From Candidatus Muiribacterium halophilum (GTDB lineage Bacteria > Muiribacteriota > Muiribacteriia > Muiribacteriales > Muiribacteriaceae), in the NCBI GenBank assembly GCA_023228995.1, contig JALOAD010000018.1, positions 1-58,655 of the forward strand: a stretch of DNA of 58,655 nucleotides. The letters run 5' to 3'. Shown here piece after piece: positions 27,859 to 35,784 of this stretch. A model generated the notes under the pieces. It was not told the origin of the DNA, ran no database searches, and saw nothing but the letters and a program-made list of their open reading frames with translations. Positions within the stretch are counted from its first letter, which is position 1. The number at the start of each line of letters is the position of its first letter. The translations under genes and the position numbers were made by a program.

Positions 27859-28155
27859 AAAAAGCAAGATAAGCAAATTGTTATAAAAAGGTTAATTTGG
27901 TTAAATAGAGTTAGTAGGGTTTGTTGGGTTTGTTAATGACAGGATATTGCCTTCAGCAAGATATCTGCTTTTAGCAGAGATATTTGGCTTATCATTTTAT
28001 GATAAACCAAAGTTTTTGAGCTTTGCTCAAGTTTTAAACCTAGTTTTACTCGTAAAACTACATCGTGAGCATAACGAACTATCTTGTTGAAAACTTGCAT
28101 TTTAGGTTTCAACATCATCGTGCATTCATGCACCAACCCTTTAACCCTCAACTCT
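27859..28155. other. Gene-free interval between hemerythrin fusion and hflX
   Basis: About 300 bp without a supported gene. An open minus-strand frame here (27933-28175) reads through hairpins and is considered spurious. The interval consists mainly of hairpin array E. Confidence 0.65.
27984..28133. repeat. Hairpin array E, six consecutive inverted repeats
   Basis: The hairpins are TTGGCTTATCAT/ATGATAAACCAA (27984-28010, one mismatch that is a G-U pair in minus-strand RNA), TTGAGC-TTT-GCTCAA (28016-28030), TAGTTTTAC-TC-GTAAAACTA (28041-28060), GTTGAAA/TTTCAAC (28086-28113) and GTGCAT-TC-ATGCAC (28120-28133). A weaker one precedes at 27963-27978. It lies just after hflX and could end its transcript. 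Confidence 0.6.
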
Positions 28156-28160
28156 TTAAC
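28141..28160. repeat. Exact 20-bp dispersed repeat, copy 1
   Basis: TTAACCCTCAACTCTTTAAC occurs here and again without mismatch at 31835-31854. This copy overlaps the last five bases of hflX, including its stop. Related shorter forms are at 55356-55413 and 55657-55680. Confidence 0.75.
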
Positions 28161-29223
28161 TTTTTTCTGTTCCAATTGCTTCTTTTATTTTATTTCTTAA
28201 TACATCAATATTTATATTTTCTTTTGCAGATACATAAGGAAATTCTCTATTATCAACCAAATCAGCCTTATTTCTAATAATTATCTTCTTTTTATCAGAA
28301 CAATCAAGTTTTTCAAGCGTATTATTTATTATTTTAAGCTGTAAATCAGCTTGTTCCTGATCAGAAGATAAAACAACTATTAAAAGATCAGAAAACTTTA
28401 TTTCTTCAATTGTAGCTAAAAAAGCTTCAAACAATTTATCTGGTAGTTGAGAAATAAAACCAACCGAATCACTTATAAGAGCGTATTTACCATATTCTAA
28501 AAACAATTTTTTAGTCTGAGGTTCTAATGTTGCAAAATACTTATTCTCAACTTTTCCAGCATCTTTTTTTAAAAGAGAATTCAAAATACTTGTTTTCCCA
28601 ACATTAGTATAACCAACCAAACTTATCATAGGAAATTTAGAAGATAATCTATTTTTTCTTCTTTGTTCTCTTGCTTTAAAATCTTTATCAATTTTTTCTT
28701 TTAATACCTTAACTCGTTTTGTCATATATCTTTTATCTAATTCTTTTTTTTGCTCTCCAAGACCTCTTGTTCCAATACCGCCACCAGTTTTGGAAAGTGC
28801 TTTACTACTACCAGTTATTCTTGTAAGTTCATATTGAAACTGGGCAAGTTCAACCTTATATTTACCAAGATTTGTTTTTGCATTCGCATTAAATATCATA
28901 AAAATAAGTTCTGCTCTATCTACTATTTCTATTCCACTCGGGAAAATATCAATAAGATTTTTATACTGTAAAGGAGAAAGTTCTTCCATTGCAATGACAT
29001 AGCTAACATTATCTTCTATAATTCTTTCTTTTATTTCTTGTATTTTACCACTATTAAGATAAGTTTTTGGACTAGGTGACATTCCGCTCTGCTCAAATAT
29101 TTCAACAATTTCCAAATCAACACTATATGCTAATTCTTTCATTTCATCAACAAAACTGTCAAATTTTTCTCTTGATTCTTTTATCATTCTAAAAGTCAAC
29201 ATATAAGCTTTCTGATTTTTCAT
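28156..29223 (-). CDS. hflX: GTPase HflX
   Basis: The 355-residue ribosome-associated GTPase rescues or splits stalled ribosomes under stress. The N-terminal HflX domain includes the GLGEQKKELDKR linker, and the G domain carries G1 GYTNVGKTS, G3 DSVGFISQLP and G4 RNKADL. Ser in place of Thr in DxVGFI is a minor variant. It is preceded by GAGG and a 96-bp gap after the pssA side. Confidence 0.92.
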   Translation of the reverse strand: MKNQKAYMLTFRMIKESREKFDSFVDEMKELAYSVDLEIVEIFEQSGMSPSPKTYLNSGKIQEIKERIIEDNVSYVIAMEELSPLQYKNLIDIFPSGIEIVDRAELIFMIFNANAKTNLGKYKVELAQFQYELTRITGSSKALSKTGGGIGTRGLGEQKKELDKRYMTKRVKVLKEKIDKDFKAREQRRKNRLSSKFPMISLVGYTNVGKTSILNSLLKKDAGKVENKYFATLEPQTKKLFLEYGKYALISDSVGFISQLPDKLFEAFLATIEEIKFSDLLIVVLSSDQEQADLQLKIINNTLEKLDCSDKKKIIIRNKADLVDNREFPYVSAKENINIDVLRNKIKEAIGTEKS

Positions 29224-29319
29224 TATAAAACCTCAACTTTTTTTACAATAATGTACTAATAAAAATATATATTAAAATACATAATATTCAATTGAATTTA
29301 AAAAAAGGGATCTTTAAGT

Positions 29320-30027
29320 TTAATGATGTTTTGCAAGTTCTGATACCTTGAAACAGATAAAAGCAACTGGTCCATAAAATGCATACAACAAACCCAATAA
29401 TGCAAAGAATTCAACATGATATCTTGTTACTAAACCTAATGTCATTATGCTTAATACAATTATTTTAAGAGTAATAGGAGACTGTTTTTTCTTTTTACCT
29501 GAAAAATACGGAAGATTAGATACCATTAAAAAAGATACCCATATTGCAATAAAAATTAAAAAATGAGTTTTAAATTGAAATCCATATTTATAGCAAAAAA
29601 GTATATAACTTGAAATTATACCTGCTGCTCCCGGTATAGGCATTCCTTGAAAATTACCAGATTTATTGTCAGACACATTAAATCTTGCAAGTCTTAATGC
29701 TCCACATAATACAACTAAAAAAGAAATAGGAAGTGCTATATTTTGACTTATATTAGCAACATTAACCATTATATTATAAATAAGAAAAGATGGAGCCATA
29801 CCAAAAGACATAGTATCTGCAAGAGAATCATATTCTTCACCAAATTTTGATACTTTGCGTGTAAGTCTCGCAACTTTACCATCAAGTGCATCCATGAATA
29901 TTGCAAGTATTATAAGCCATGCAGCTCTCTTATAATAACCTTGAGAAGTATATATAAGTGAAGTAAACCCTGAGAATACACTTATTGAAGTTATAAGACT
30001 TGGTAATATGTAAAATAATTTTTTCAT
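29320..30027 (-). CDS. pssA: CDP-diacylglycerol-serine O-phosphatidyltransferase
   Basis: This 235-residue membrane enzyme makes phosphatidylserine from CDP-diacylglycerol and serine. The CDP-alcohol phosphotransferase signature spans D46 to D71: DALDGKVAR followed by G, then YDSLAD. About six to seven membrane helices surround it. It overlaps the decarboxylase gene by ATGA, so the two steps of phosphatidylethanolamine synthesis are translationally coupled. Confidence 0.92.
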   Translation of the reverse strand: MKKLFYILPSLITSISVFSGFTSLIYTSQGYYKRAAWLIILAIFMDALDGKVARLTRKVSKFGEEYDSLADTMSFGMAPSFLIYNIMVNVANISQNIALPISFLVVLCGALRLARFNVSDNKSGNFQGMPIPGAAGIISSYILFCYKYGFQFKTHFLIFIAIWVSFLMVSNLPYFSGKKKKQSPITLKIIVLSIMTLGLVTRYHVEFFALLGLLYAFYGPVAFICFKVSELAKHH

Positions 30028-30698
30028 TTATTACTAATCTCCCCTAAAATACTATAACCAGCTTTTACTTTATCACCTATTTTAACATTTATTATAACAT
30101 TTTTGGGCATTGTAATGTCAAGTCTTGAACCAAATTGTATAAGACCAAGATAATCACCTTTTTTAATATTATCATTAACTTTTAAAAAACATTTTATCCT
30201 GCGTGCAATAAGACCAGCTATTTGAACTACAACAAGTTTAATATCACCATTAATATAAACTCTATTCTGTTCGTTTTTTAAAGAAGCTTCTTCAAAAGCA
30301 GCATTCATAAAAGAACCTTTAGAATATTCGATCTTTTCAACAATTCCTGAAATAGGATTTTTATTTATATGAACATTAAATACAGACATAAAAACACTAA
30401 CTATTGTTGATTCATTACCTGTATAATCATTATCAATTTTTTTGATTTGTACAATTTTACCATCAGCCGGTGAAATTACAAATTTACTATCTTCGGGAGT
30501 TTTTCTCTTTGGATTTCTAAAAAAAAGAAGTGAAAAAAAAGCCAAAAAACAAAATACAAACGATAATACTTTGTTTATATTACATATAATTATACTAGAA
30601 CATGGTAAATAAACAGACATACTAAGAAATATAGTTGATAATACAATGAAATAAATAAAAAATTTATAGCCTTCTTTTGCAATAATTCCTATACTCAT
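30024..30698 (-). CDS. psd: Phosphatidylserine decarboxylase proenzyme
   Basis: The enzyme decarboxylates phosphatidylserine to phosphatidylethanolamine. The start is placed at ATG 30698 (224 residues); an upstream ATG at 30734 lies inside the T tract of a terminator hairpin, so it is unlikely to be used. The short-type PSD pattern is clear: two membrane helices, FNVHINKNPISG, and the self-cleavage site FGS in IQFGSRLDITMP (Gly190-Ser191 here), where Ser becomes the pyruvoyl cofactor. It precedes pssA with an ATGA overlap. Confidence 0.9.
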   Translation of the reverse strand: MSIGIIAKEGYKFFIYFIVLSTIFLSMSVYLPCSSIIICNINKVLSFVFCFLAFFSLLFFRNPKRKTPEDSKFVISPADGKIVQIKKIDNDYTGNESTIVSVFMSVFNVHINKNPISGIVEKIEYSKGSFMNAAFEEASLKNEQNRVYINGDIKLVVVQIAGLIARRIKCFLKVNDNIKKGDYLGLIQFGSRLDITMPKNVIINVKIGDKVKAGYSILGEISNK

Positions 30699-30722
30699 AA
30701 GTTCTATCTTAAAAAAATAAAT

Positions 30723-30772
30723 AAAAAAAGGCAAGATATTCCTTGGTGCCCGGTATAATCTCGCCTTGTTTT
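30723..30772. terminator. Bidirectional intrinsic terminator
   Basis: GGCAAGAT and ATCTCGCC form an 8-bp stem with one G-U pair on the minus strand, flanked by A and T runs on both sides. It ends transcription of the 42-residue gene and separates it from psd. Confidence 0.7.
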
Positions 30773-30777
30773 TTTAT

Positions 30778-30906
30778 TTAATCTCTTTTTCCACTTCTGT
30801 GATATTTTGTCCAAGTATCTCTTAAAACATTATCAACATTTTCAGGTGTAATATCAACATTAAATTTCTTCCCAATTTCTGCAAGTTTTTCTCGATAATC
30901 TTTCAT
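30778..30906 (-). CDS. Small hypothetical protein, 42 residues
   Basis: A short gene with a strong AGGAGG site 8 nt before ATG 30906 encodes a 42-residue charged protein starting MKDYREKLAEIGKKF and ending HRSGKRD. It ends just before an intrinsic terminator. It begins 23 bp after the TPR-like gene on the same strand. No homolog is recognised; the strong ribosome site and clean termination are the reasons to call it. Confidence 0.6.
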   Translation of the reverse strand: MKDYREKLAEIGKKFNVDITPENVDNVLRDTWTKYHRSGKRD

Positions 30907-30929
30907 ATTATAAACCTCCTAAATTTAAG

Positions 30930-31637
30930 TTACAAAGTTTTATCGGAAGGTTCTGAAAGATAATTTAACCTGTTTTGAAGTTCATTCATAAGATATTTTA
31001 GTTTCAAATCCCTAATTTCATTTGAAATTACAAAATTTTGTTTAAATATATTTAAATTGTTTTTTGCTATAGCTGTGTTTTCTACTTTTCTCTCCTCCAT
31101 ATTTTCAGCAAGAAAAGTATATATTCTAGCAAGACCAAGGTATGCCGGCATATAAGCACTACCTTCAACCTCAGATTTTTTAATTGAAAGTTTAAAAAGT
31201 TCTATAGATTTTTCATATTGACCATTTAAATACATAAACCAACCTAATCTATAATCAGATTCAAAAGAAGGACCTTGCTCAAAAACAGATTTTATTTCAT
31301 CTGTATCTGACAAACCCGCTTCTTCTTTTGCAGAAAAGAAATATTCAATATTTGAATTATCAGATTTATATCTTGAAGCTTCAAAAACAGCTTTAACTGT
31401 CTCATATTTACCTTTTAAAGAAGTATAATTATGATATAATCTTTTAGCATATTCATCATTAGCTGAGTTTAATGATATATAAGATGCATAGTCTGAAAAA
31501 GCTTTTTCCATATTTTTTTTAGCTTCATTTACCTGCAATTCATCAATAGAAATAGCCGAAGAATATACAAAAACAAAACTTAAAACCAATAAAAAAATAA
31601 GTTTTTTCAATACCAAATATCCGATACCCGATTTCAT
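30930..31637 (-). CDS. Exported TPR-like protein
   Basis: The 235-residue protein has a signal peptide and helical repeat content: YRLGWFMYLNGQYEKSIELFKLSI followed by a YLGLARIYTFLA segment, fitting tetratricopeptide repeats. ATG 31637 has no good ribosome site and lies in intergenic repeat sequence; TTG 31610 would give MKKLIFLLVLSFVFVYSSA, a classic signal peptide, and may be the real start. Function unknown; it is followed by the 42-residue gene. Confidence 0.65.
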   Translation of the reverse strand: MKSGIGYLVLKKLIFLLVLSFVFVYSSAISIDELQVNEAKKNMEKAFSDYASYISLNSANDEYAKRLYHNYTSLKGKYETVKAVFEASRYKSDNSNIEYFFSAKEEAGLSDTDEIKSVFEQGPSFESDYRLGWFMYLNGQYEKSIELFKLSIKKSEVEGSAYMPAYLGLARIYTFLAENMEERKVENTAIAKNNLNIFKQNFVISNEIRDLKLKYLMNELQNRLNYLSEPSDKTL

Positions 31638-31834
31638 CCTGTCTTCACCCCAAAGTAAATGTGACTACAATTTATTCTGCGAAAAATTGTTTGTAACAAG
31701 AGTCTTCGACTCTCCGGTAACAATATGCTCTTTTTTTGTCACTTTGTCACGAAGTGACATGTCACGCTACATCTGTCATAGCTTTATTCTCTTTCCCAGT
31801 TTCATCCCTGTTTTATCCCTTCACGCTCTCGCTC

Positions 31835-31854
31835 TTAACCCTCAACTCTTTAAC
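31835..31854. repeat. Exact 20-bp dispersed repeat, copy 2
   Basis: Identical to 28141-28160. It sits between the TGACATGTCACGCT module and the 35-bp palindrome copy of region F. Confidence 0.75.
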
Positions 31855-31862
31855 TGCCTTAA

Positions 31863-31897
31863 AACAGATCCCGGCTCAGAAGCATACTAGGATGACA
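31863..31897 (-). repeat. Dispersed 35-bp palindromic repeat, copy 2 (reverse)
   Basis: The reverse complement starts TGTCATCCTAGTATGCTTC and ends GAGCCGGGATCTGTT. One arm has diverged (CCTAG for CCCGG), so this copy no longer forms the full stem. Confidence 0.75.
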
Positions 31898-32030
31898 AAG
31901 TTTTGCCGTATCCCTATTCCTATTCCCTGTTTCATCCCAGTTTCACCCTGGTTTTCCCGTCTTTCCCATTTCACCATTGCTTCTCTAATTCTTCATTATT
32001 AATTCTTAATTATCAAACATAGTTTGATAT

Positions 32031-32456
32031 CTAATCCTCTCTACTCATTAATATTATTACATTAAACTTATCTAAAAAACCTGATTTTTTGTTTTCTTTA
32101 AGTATTTTTGAAGCATCAGTATTTTTTAAAACTAAATTTGAAGCAGTTTTTCCCACAACACCCTTAGCTTTAATAATTAGAGGATTTTTTCCAAGTCTAT
32201 CTTTAAGATGTTTTTTAGCATTTTCAAGTGTATCAATATAAGCAACAACACCTTTTTCAAGTGCTTCTTCAAGAGCTTTTTCATTTAATACAGTACCATA
32301 AACCTCAAGTCCAGACTCATTAAGTATTTTTGGGCTCATAGATCTTGTAAGTGAAATATCTCTAGCATCAATAACCAAGGATGAATACATATCTTCTTTT
32401 GCATAAATGCTCAAAACAACTGCAAAAACAATTAGTATAGTTATAATTCTTTTCAT
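32031..32456 (-). CDS. Small exported protein, LPP20/FlgP-like family suspected
   Basis: The 141-residue protein has a signal peptide (about 1-19). The body resembles exported proteins carrying a LVIDARDISLTRSMSPKI..ESGLEVYG pattern and a C-terminal LIIKAKGVVG..SNLVLKNTDA segment, seen in LPP20-like families. The precise role is unknown. It follows the DUF/TPR gene by about 20 nt with GGAGA as ribosome site. Confidence 0.6.
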   Translation of the reverse strand: MKRIITILIVFAVVLSIYAKEDMYSSLVIDARDISLTRSMSPKILNESGLEVYGTVLNEKALEEALEKGVVAYIDTLENAKKHLKDRLGKNPLIIKAKGVVGKTASNLVLKNTDASKILKENKKSGFLDKFNVIILMSRED

Positions 32457-32476
32457 ATTTTCTCCTGTTTTAAAAT

Positions 32477-32998
32477 CTAAATTTTTATCTGATTTATCAT
32501 GTCAGATGCAAGCATTCCTATCTTAGAATTCTTTCCTGCATATTTAGCAGCAAGTTCAAATTCTTTAAAAGCTTCTGAAAGATTCTGCTTTTTACCCAAA
32601 GCCATTGCAAGAATATAATGAGATTCTGCATTTGTAGAATCAATGCTTAAAGCTTTTCTTGCCTCGTTTATAGCCTGATCAAAATTTAATTTATTCAAAG
32701 CGCTTTTTGCAAGTGTTGTAAATGTCAAAGCAGCATCTTTTGATATATCATCAAGATATAATATCTCAATATTATTTTTATTTACAAGTATAAACTGTTT
32801 TTTTTCTTCATTTCCATTATTGCTGTTAGTCATAACAACATCTGTCATTGCAAGATACATCTTATCTGTTTCAGAATTTAAAATATCAGATAATCTTGAA
32901 TCTTCAAAAAGATAAACTTCACCAGAAATCATATAATCTTTAGTATGAATTATAATTCTTAACTTATCTTTTTTTGCAAGTCTTGCCGGTCCTGCCAT
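32477..32998 (-). CDS. DUF6812-like plus TPR protein
   Basis: The 173-residue cytoplasmic protein has an N-terminal beta-rich domain (RIIIHTKDYMISGEVYLF, KMYLAMTDV, FILVNKNNIEILYL) resembling DUF6812, and C-terminal tetratricopeptide repeats (FDQAINEARKALSIDSTNAESHYILA, then SEAFKEFELA). No signal peptide is present. It starts after GGGAGG, just beyond the terminator of the oxidoreductase operon. Confidence 0.65.
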   Translation of the reverse strand: MAGPARLAKKDKLRIIIHTKDYMISGEVYLFEDSRLSDILNSETDKMYLAMTDVVMTNSNNGNEEKKQFILVNKNNIEILYLDDISKDAALTFTTLAKSALNKLNFDQAINEARKALSIDSTNAESHYILAMALGKKQNLSEAFKEFELAAKYAGKNSKIGMLASDMINQIKI

Positions 32999-33024
32999 AA
33001 CCCCTCCCTATTTTGGTTTATTAT

Positions 33025-33056
33025 AAAAAAATCGACCGCATAAAATAACGGCCGAT
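33025..33056 (-). terminator. Intrinsic terminator of the 2-oxoacid oxidoreductase operon
   Basis: On the minus strand ATCGGCCG and CGGTCGAT form an 8-bp stem with one G-U pair and a 10-nt loop, followed by a T run (33025-33030). It stands 26 bp after the gamma subunit stop. Confidence 0.82.
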
Positions 33057-33082
33057 TAGTTAAAAATATTTTAATTTAAAAA

Positions 33083-33622
33083 TTAAGCAACAAGACTCAT
33101 TCCTTTTTCAAGTGCTTTCTGATTAAGAGGTAATTTATCATGATGTCTTTCAGGAAGCATTTTTTTAAGAGCCTGCATAATTGATTCGAGCTTTACAACC
33201 TTTGTTATTCCAAGATACACACCCAAAGCAATCATATTTGCAATTTTAGTATTGCCCATTTCTATAGCTATATTTGTTATATCAGCCGAAACTGCTTTTA
33301 TATCACTTCTTTTAGGTTCTACATCAATAAGAGATTTGTTATAAATCATTACACCATCTTTTTTTACTGAACTTTCAAATTTTTCCATTGATGGTCTGTT
33401 AAGAGCTATTAATGTATCAGGAGTACTTATTACAGGAGAACCAATCTTTTTAGAAGAAACAATAACATTACAGTTTGCAGTTCCTCCTCTCATTTCAGGT
33501 CCATAAGAAGGTATCCATGATACTTCTTTATTTTCAAGCATTCCTGCATAAGCAAGAACTTGTCCCATCAAAAGTACACCTTGTCCTCCGAATCCAGCTA
33601 TTATTACTTTTTCAGCTGCCAT
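33083..33622 (-). CDS. 2-oxoacid:ferredoxin oxidoreductase, gamma subunit
   Basis: The 179-residue subunit has the glycine-rich start VIIAGFGGQGVLLMGQVLAYAG and GPEMRGGTANCNV of the catalytic gamma domain of pyruvate/ketoisovalerate/2-oxoglutarate ferredoxin oxidoreductases. It is the last gene of the delta-alpha-beta-gamma operon and overlaps the beta gene by TAATG. The enzyme oxidatively decarboxylates a 2-oxoacid to acyl-CoA, reducing ferredoxin. Confidence 0.92.
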   Translation of the reverse strand: MAAEKVIIAGFGGQGVLLMGQVLAYAGMLENKEVSWIPSYGPEMRGGTANCNVIVSSKKIGSPVISTPDTLIALNRPSMEKFESSVKKDGVMIYNKSLIDVEPKRSDIKAVSADITNIAIEMGNTKIANMIALGVYLGITKVVKLESIMQALKKMLPERHHDKLPLNQKALEKGMSLVA

Positions 33623-34380
33623 TATTTACCCCCTTTTCTTTCTTCTGAAAGGTCTTTATAAACACCCAGAGGAAATACTTCCTGAAGTTTTTCTTTTATA
33701 AACTTAGTTCCATCGACAGGTTTTACACCCCAGTTAGTTGGACATTGTGAAAGAATTTCAACCATTGAGAAACCTGCTCCATCAATTTGATTCTGAAAAG
33801 CTTTCTTAATAGCTTTTTTTGCTTTCATTATCTCACCAGGAGTAGTAATTGCAGTTCTTTCAATATATGTAACACCTTCAAGGTTTGAAAGAAGTTCAGA
33901 AACTTTTATAGGATGCCCCATAGTCTTAGGATCTCTTCCATAAGGAGCAGTTGTCGCTTTTTGACCTACAAGCGTAGTAGGAGCCATCTGTCCGCCAGTC
34001 ATTCCATAAATTGCATTATTTACAAATATAACAGTGATATTTTCACCTCTATTTGCAGCATGAATAATTTCAGCAGTTCCAATAGCTGCAAGATCACCAT
34101 CTCCCTGATAAGAAAAAACTACTGTTTCAGGTTTTGATCTTTTTATACCAGTTGCAACCGCAGGTGCTCTACCATGTGCTGCCTGTGAAAAATCAAAATT
34201 ATAATAATTATATGCAAAAACCGCACATCCTACAGGCGCAACACCAACAGTTTTATGTTGTATTCCAAGTTCATCAATTACTTCTGCAACTAGTTTATGA
34301 ATTACACCATGTCCACAACCAGGACAATAGTGAAAATGTACATCATTTAACGATTTAGGTTTTTCATATACAGTTTTCAT
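33622..34380 (-). CDS. 2-oxoacid:ferredoxin oxidoreductase, beta (TPP) subunit
   Basis: The 252-residue subunit binds thiamine diphosphate: YCPGCGHG near the N-terminus and GDGDLAAIGTAEIIHA with NNAIYGMTGGQ are the cofactor and metal-binding segments. Overlapping TAATG junctions on both sides indicate coupled translation with the alpha and gamma genes. Substrate preference (2-oxoglutarate versus branched-chain oxoacids) cannot be fixed. Confidence 0.93.
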   Translation of the reverse strand: MKTVYEKPKSLNDVHFHYCPGCGHGVIHKLVAEVIDELGIQHKTVGVAPVGCAVFAYNYYNFDFSQAAHGRAPAVATGIKRSKPETVVFSYQGDGDLAAIGTAEIIHAANRGENITVIFVNNAIYGMTGGQMAPTTLVGQKATTAPYGRDPKTMGHPIKVSELLSNLEGVTYIERTAITTPGEIMKAKKAIKKAFQNQIDGAGFSMVEILSQCPTNWGVKPVDGTKFIKEKLQEVFPLGVYKDLSEERKGGK

Positions 34381-35441
34381 TAAAATCTAACCCCCTTTCC
34401 GTCAAGAACTTTTTGAGCCTGTTCAAGCAATTCAAGGTCTGCTGGTATAACACCACCACATCTTCCATAAAAATAAACTTCTGTATCTTTATGAGAATTT
34501 AGTTTTACATCCTCGACCATCTGACCTGTAGATAATTCACAGGTAAGCATTTTTTTAGCTTTTTGGGAAACTCTATAAATATCTTTTTTAGGAAATGGAA
34601 ACAAAGTTTTAGGTCTGAAAAGTCCTAGTTTAATGCCTTTTTCTCTTGCAAGCTCAACAGCACTTCTTGCAACTCTTGAAGTTATACCATAAGCTACAAG
34701 AACAAGGTCTGCATCATCGCACAAATATTCTTCAAAAAGTACTTCTTCTTTTTCCATTGTTTTGTATTTATCAAGAAGTTTAAGATTTCTTTGTTCAAGT
34801 TTTTCAGGTTCAATATCAATAGAAGAAATTACCTTATGATCTTTTTCACCTCTACCAATAGTCCAATCTTTGTTATATTCTTTTCTAACAGTTTTTTTAA
34901 ATTCAACAGCTTCTTTCATCTGACCTAAACAACCATCAGCAAGAATCATAACAGGATTTCTGTATTTTTCAGCAAGATCAAATGCAAGCATAGTAAAATC
35001 CGCCATTTCTTGTGCTGAATCAGGAGCAAGTACTAATAATCTATAATTACCATGTCCGCCACCTTTTGTAGCCTGAAAATAATCAGCCTGTTCAGGTGCA
35101 ATATTACCCAGACCTGGTCCGCCTCTTTGAACATTTACTATAACGCATGGAAGCTCAGCACTAGCAATATAAGATATGCCTTCAACTTTAAGACTTATTC
35201 CAGGTGAAGATGAAGAAGTCATAACTCTTATACCAGTACCAGCTGCTCCATAAACCATGTTTATTGCAGCTACTTCGCTTTCTGCTTGTAAAAAGACTTT
35301 GCCAACTTTAGGCATTTCTGCTGCAAGATATTCAGGAATCTCTGACTGTGGTGTTATAGGATAACCAAAATAACAGTCAAGTCCAGCCATGATTGCAGCC
35401 TTACCGATGGCTTCATTACCTTTGATAAATTCTTTTGCCAT
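34380..35441 (-). CDS. vorB: 2-oxoacid:ferredoxin oxidoreductase, alpha subunit (VorB type)
   Basis: The 353-residue subunit starts with GNEAIGKAAIMAGLDCYFGYPITPQSE and has SSSPGISLKVEGISY and ADYFQATKGGGHGNYR. The last segment is most like VorB of ketoisovalerate-type enzymes, although KorA is a close alternative. It binds CoA and closes the TPP site with the beta subunit. Confidence 0.88.
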   Translation of the reverse strand: MAKEFIKGNEAIGKAAIMAGLDCYFGYPITPQSEIPEYLAAEMPKVGKVFLQAESEVAAINMVYGAAGTGIRVMTSSSSPGISLKVEGISYIASAELPCVIVNVQRGGPGLGNIAPEQADYFQATKGGGHGNYRLLVLAPDSAQEMADFTMLAFDLAEKYRNPVMILADGCLGQMKEAVEFKKTVRKEYNKDWTIGRGEKDHKVISSIDIEPEKLEQRNLKLLDKYKTMEKEEVLFEEYLCDDADLVLVAYGITSRVARSAVELAREKGIKLGLFRPKTLFPFPKKDIYRVSQKAKKMLTCELSTGQMVEDVKLNSHKDTEVYFYGRCGGVIPADLELLEQAQKVLDGKGVRF

Positions 35442-35456
35442 ATAATCTGCCTCCCC

Positions 35457-35666
35457 TTAATCTTCCCTGTATACAGATATTACTGCATCAGGACATACTT
35501 TAGCACAAGCTGCACAGCCGACACATTTATCTGGTTCTGTCTGCTCTACTACTTTGTACCCCTTGACATTGAGCTTTTCACTGATTCTGAGAATATTCTT
35601 TGGACATGCTTCTACACAAAGTCCGCATTCTTTGCAATACTCCTCAGCGATTTTGATAAACGGCAT
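35457..35666 (-). CDS. 2-oxoacid:ferredoxin oxidoreductase, delta (ferredoxin) subunit
   Basis: The start is set at ATG 35666 (69 residues), which follows GGGAGGT closely; the frame extends upstream to 35693 without a ribosome site. Two complete [4Fe-4S] motifs are seen, CKECGLCVEACP and CVGCAACAKVCP. The protein passes electrons from the TPP site to free ferredoxin. It is the first gene of the operon, behind a strong promoter. Confidence 0.9.
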   Translation of the reverse strand: MPFIKIAEEYCKECGLCVEACPKNILRISEKLNVKGYKVVEQTEPDKCVGCAACAKVCPDAVISVYRED

Positions 35667-35708
35667 ATTACCTCCCTTTGCATTGGAACTCATTAATTCT
35701 ATGAAAAC

Positions 35709-35737
35709 AGTATAACTTAGCGATATATTTTTTTCAA
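35709..35737 (-). promoter_or_regulatory. Promoter of the 2-oxoacid oxidoreductase operon
   Basis: TTGAAA (35732-35737) and TATACT (35709-35714) on the minus strand are separated by 17 bp, about 40 bp upstream of the delta subunit start. Confidence 0.72.
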
Positions 35738-35784
35738 ATAAAAAGAATATTGAAAAAATCTAATTGTTTGAATAGAATGTATAA

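Larger units (their letters stand above)
31638..32030. other. Gene-free interval rich in dispersed repeats (region F)
   Basis: This gap carries hairpins AGAGTC-TTC-GACTCT (31699-31713) and GTCACTT/AAGTGAC (31738-31758), a 20-bp repeat copy, a 35-bp palindrome copy, and TATCAAAC-ATA-GTTTGATA (32011-32029). The remainder is C- and T-biased words such as TTTCCCA and TTTCATCCC. Open frames on the plus strand here are not credible genes. Confidence 0.65.

Noticed and set aside
27933-28175. Minus-strand open frame of 80 codons after hflX
   Set aside because: It runs through six hairpins and overlaps the hflX end in another frame; composition is unlike the neighbouring genes.
31687-32002. Plus-strand open frames in region F
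   Set aside because: They lie within dispersed repeats (20-bp and 35-bp copies) and have no ribosome site.
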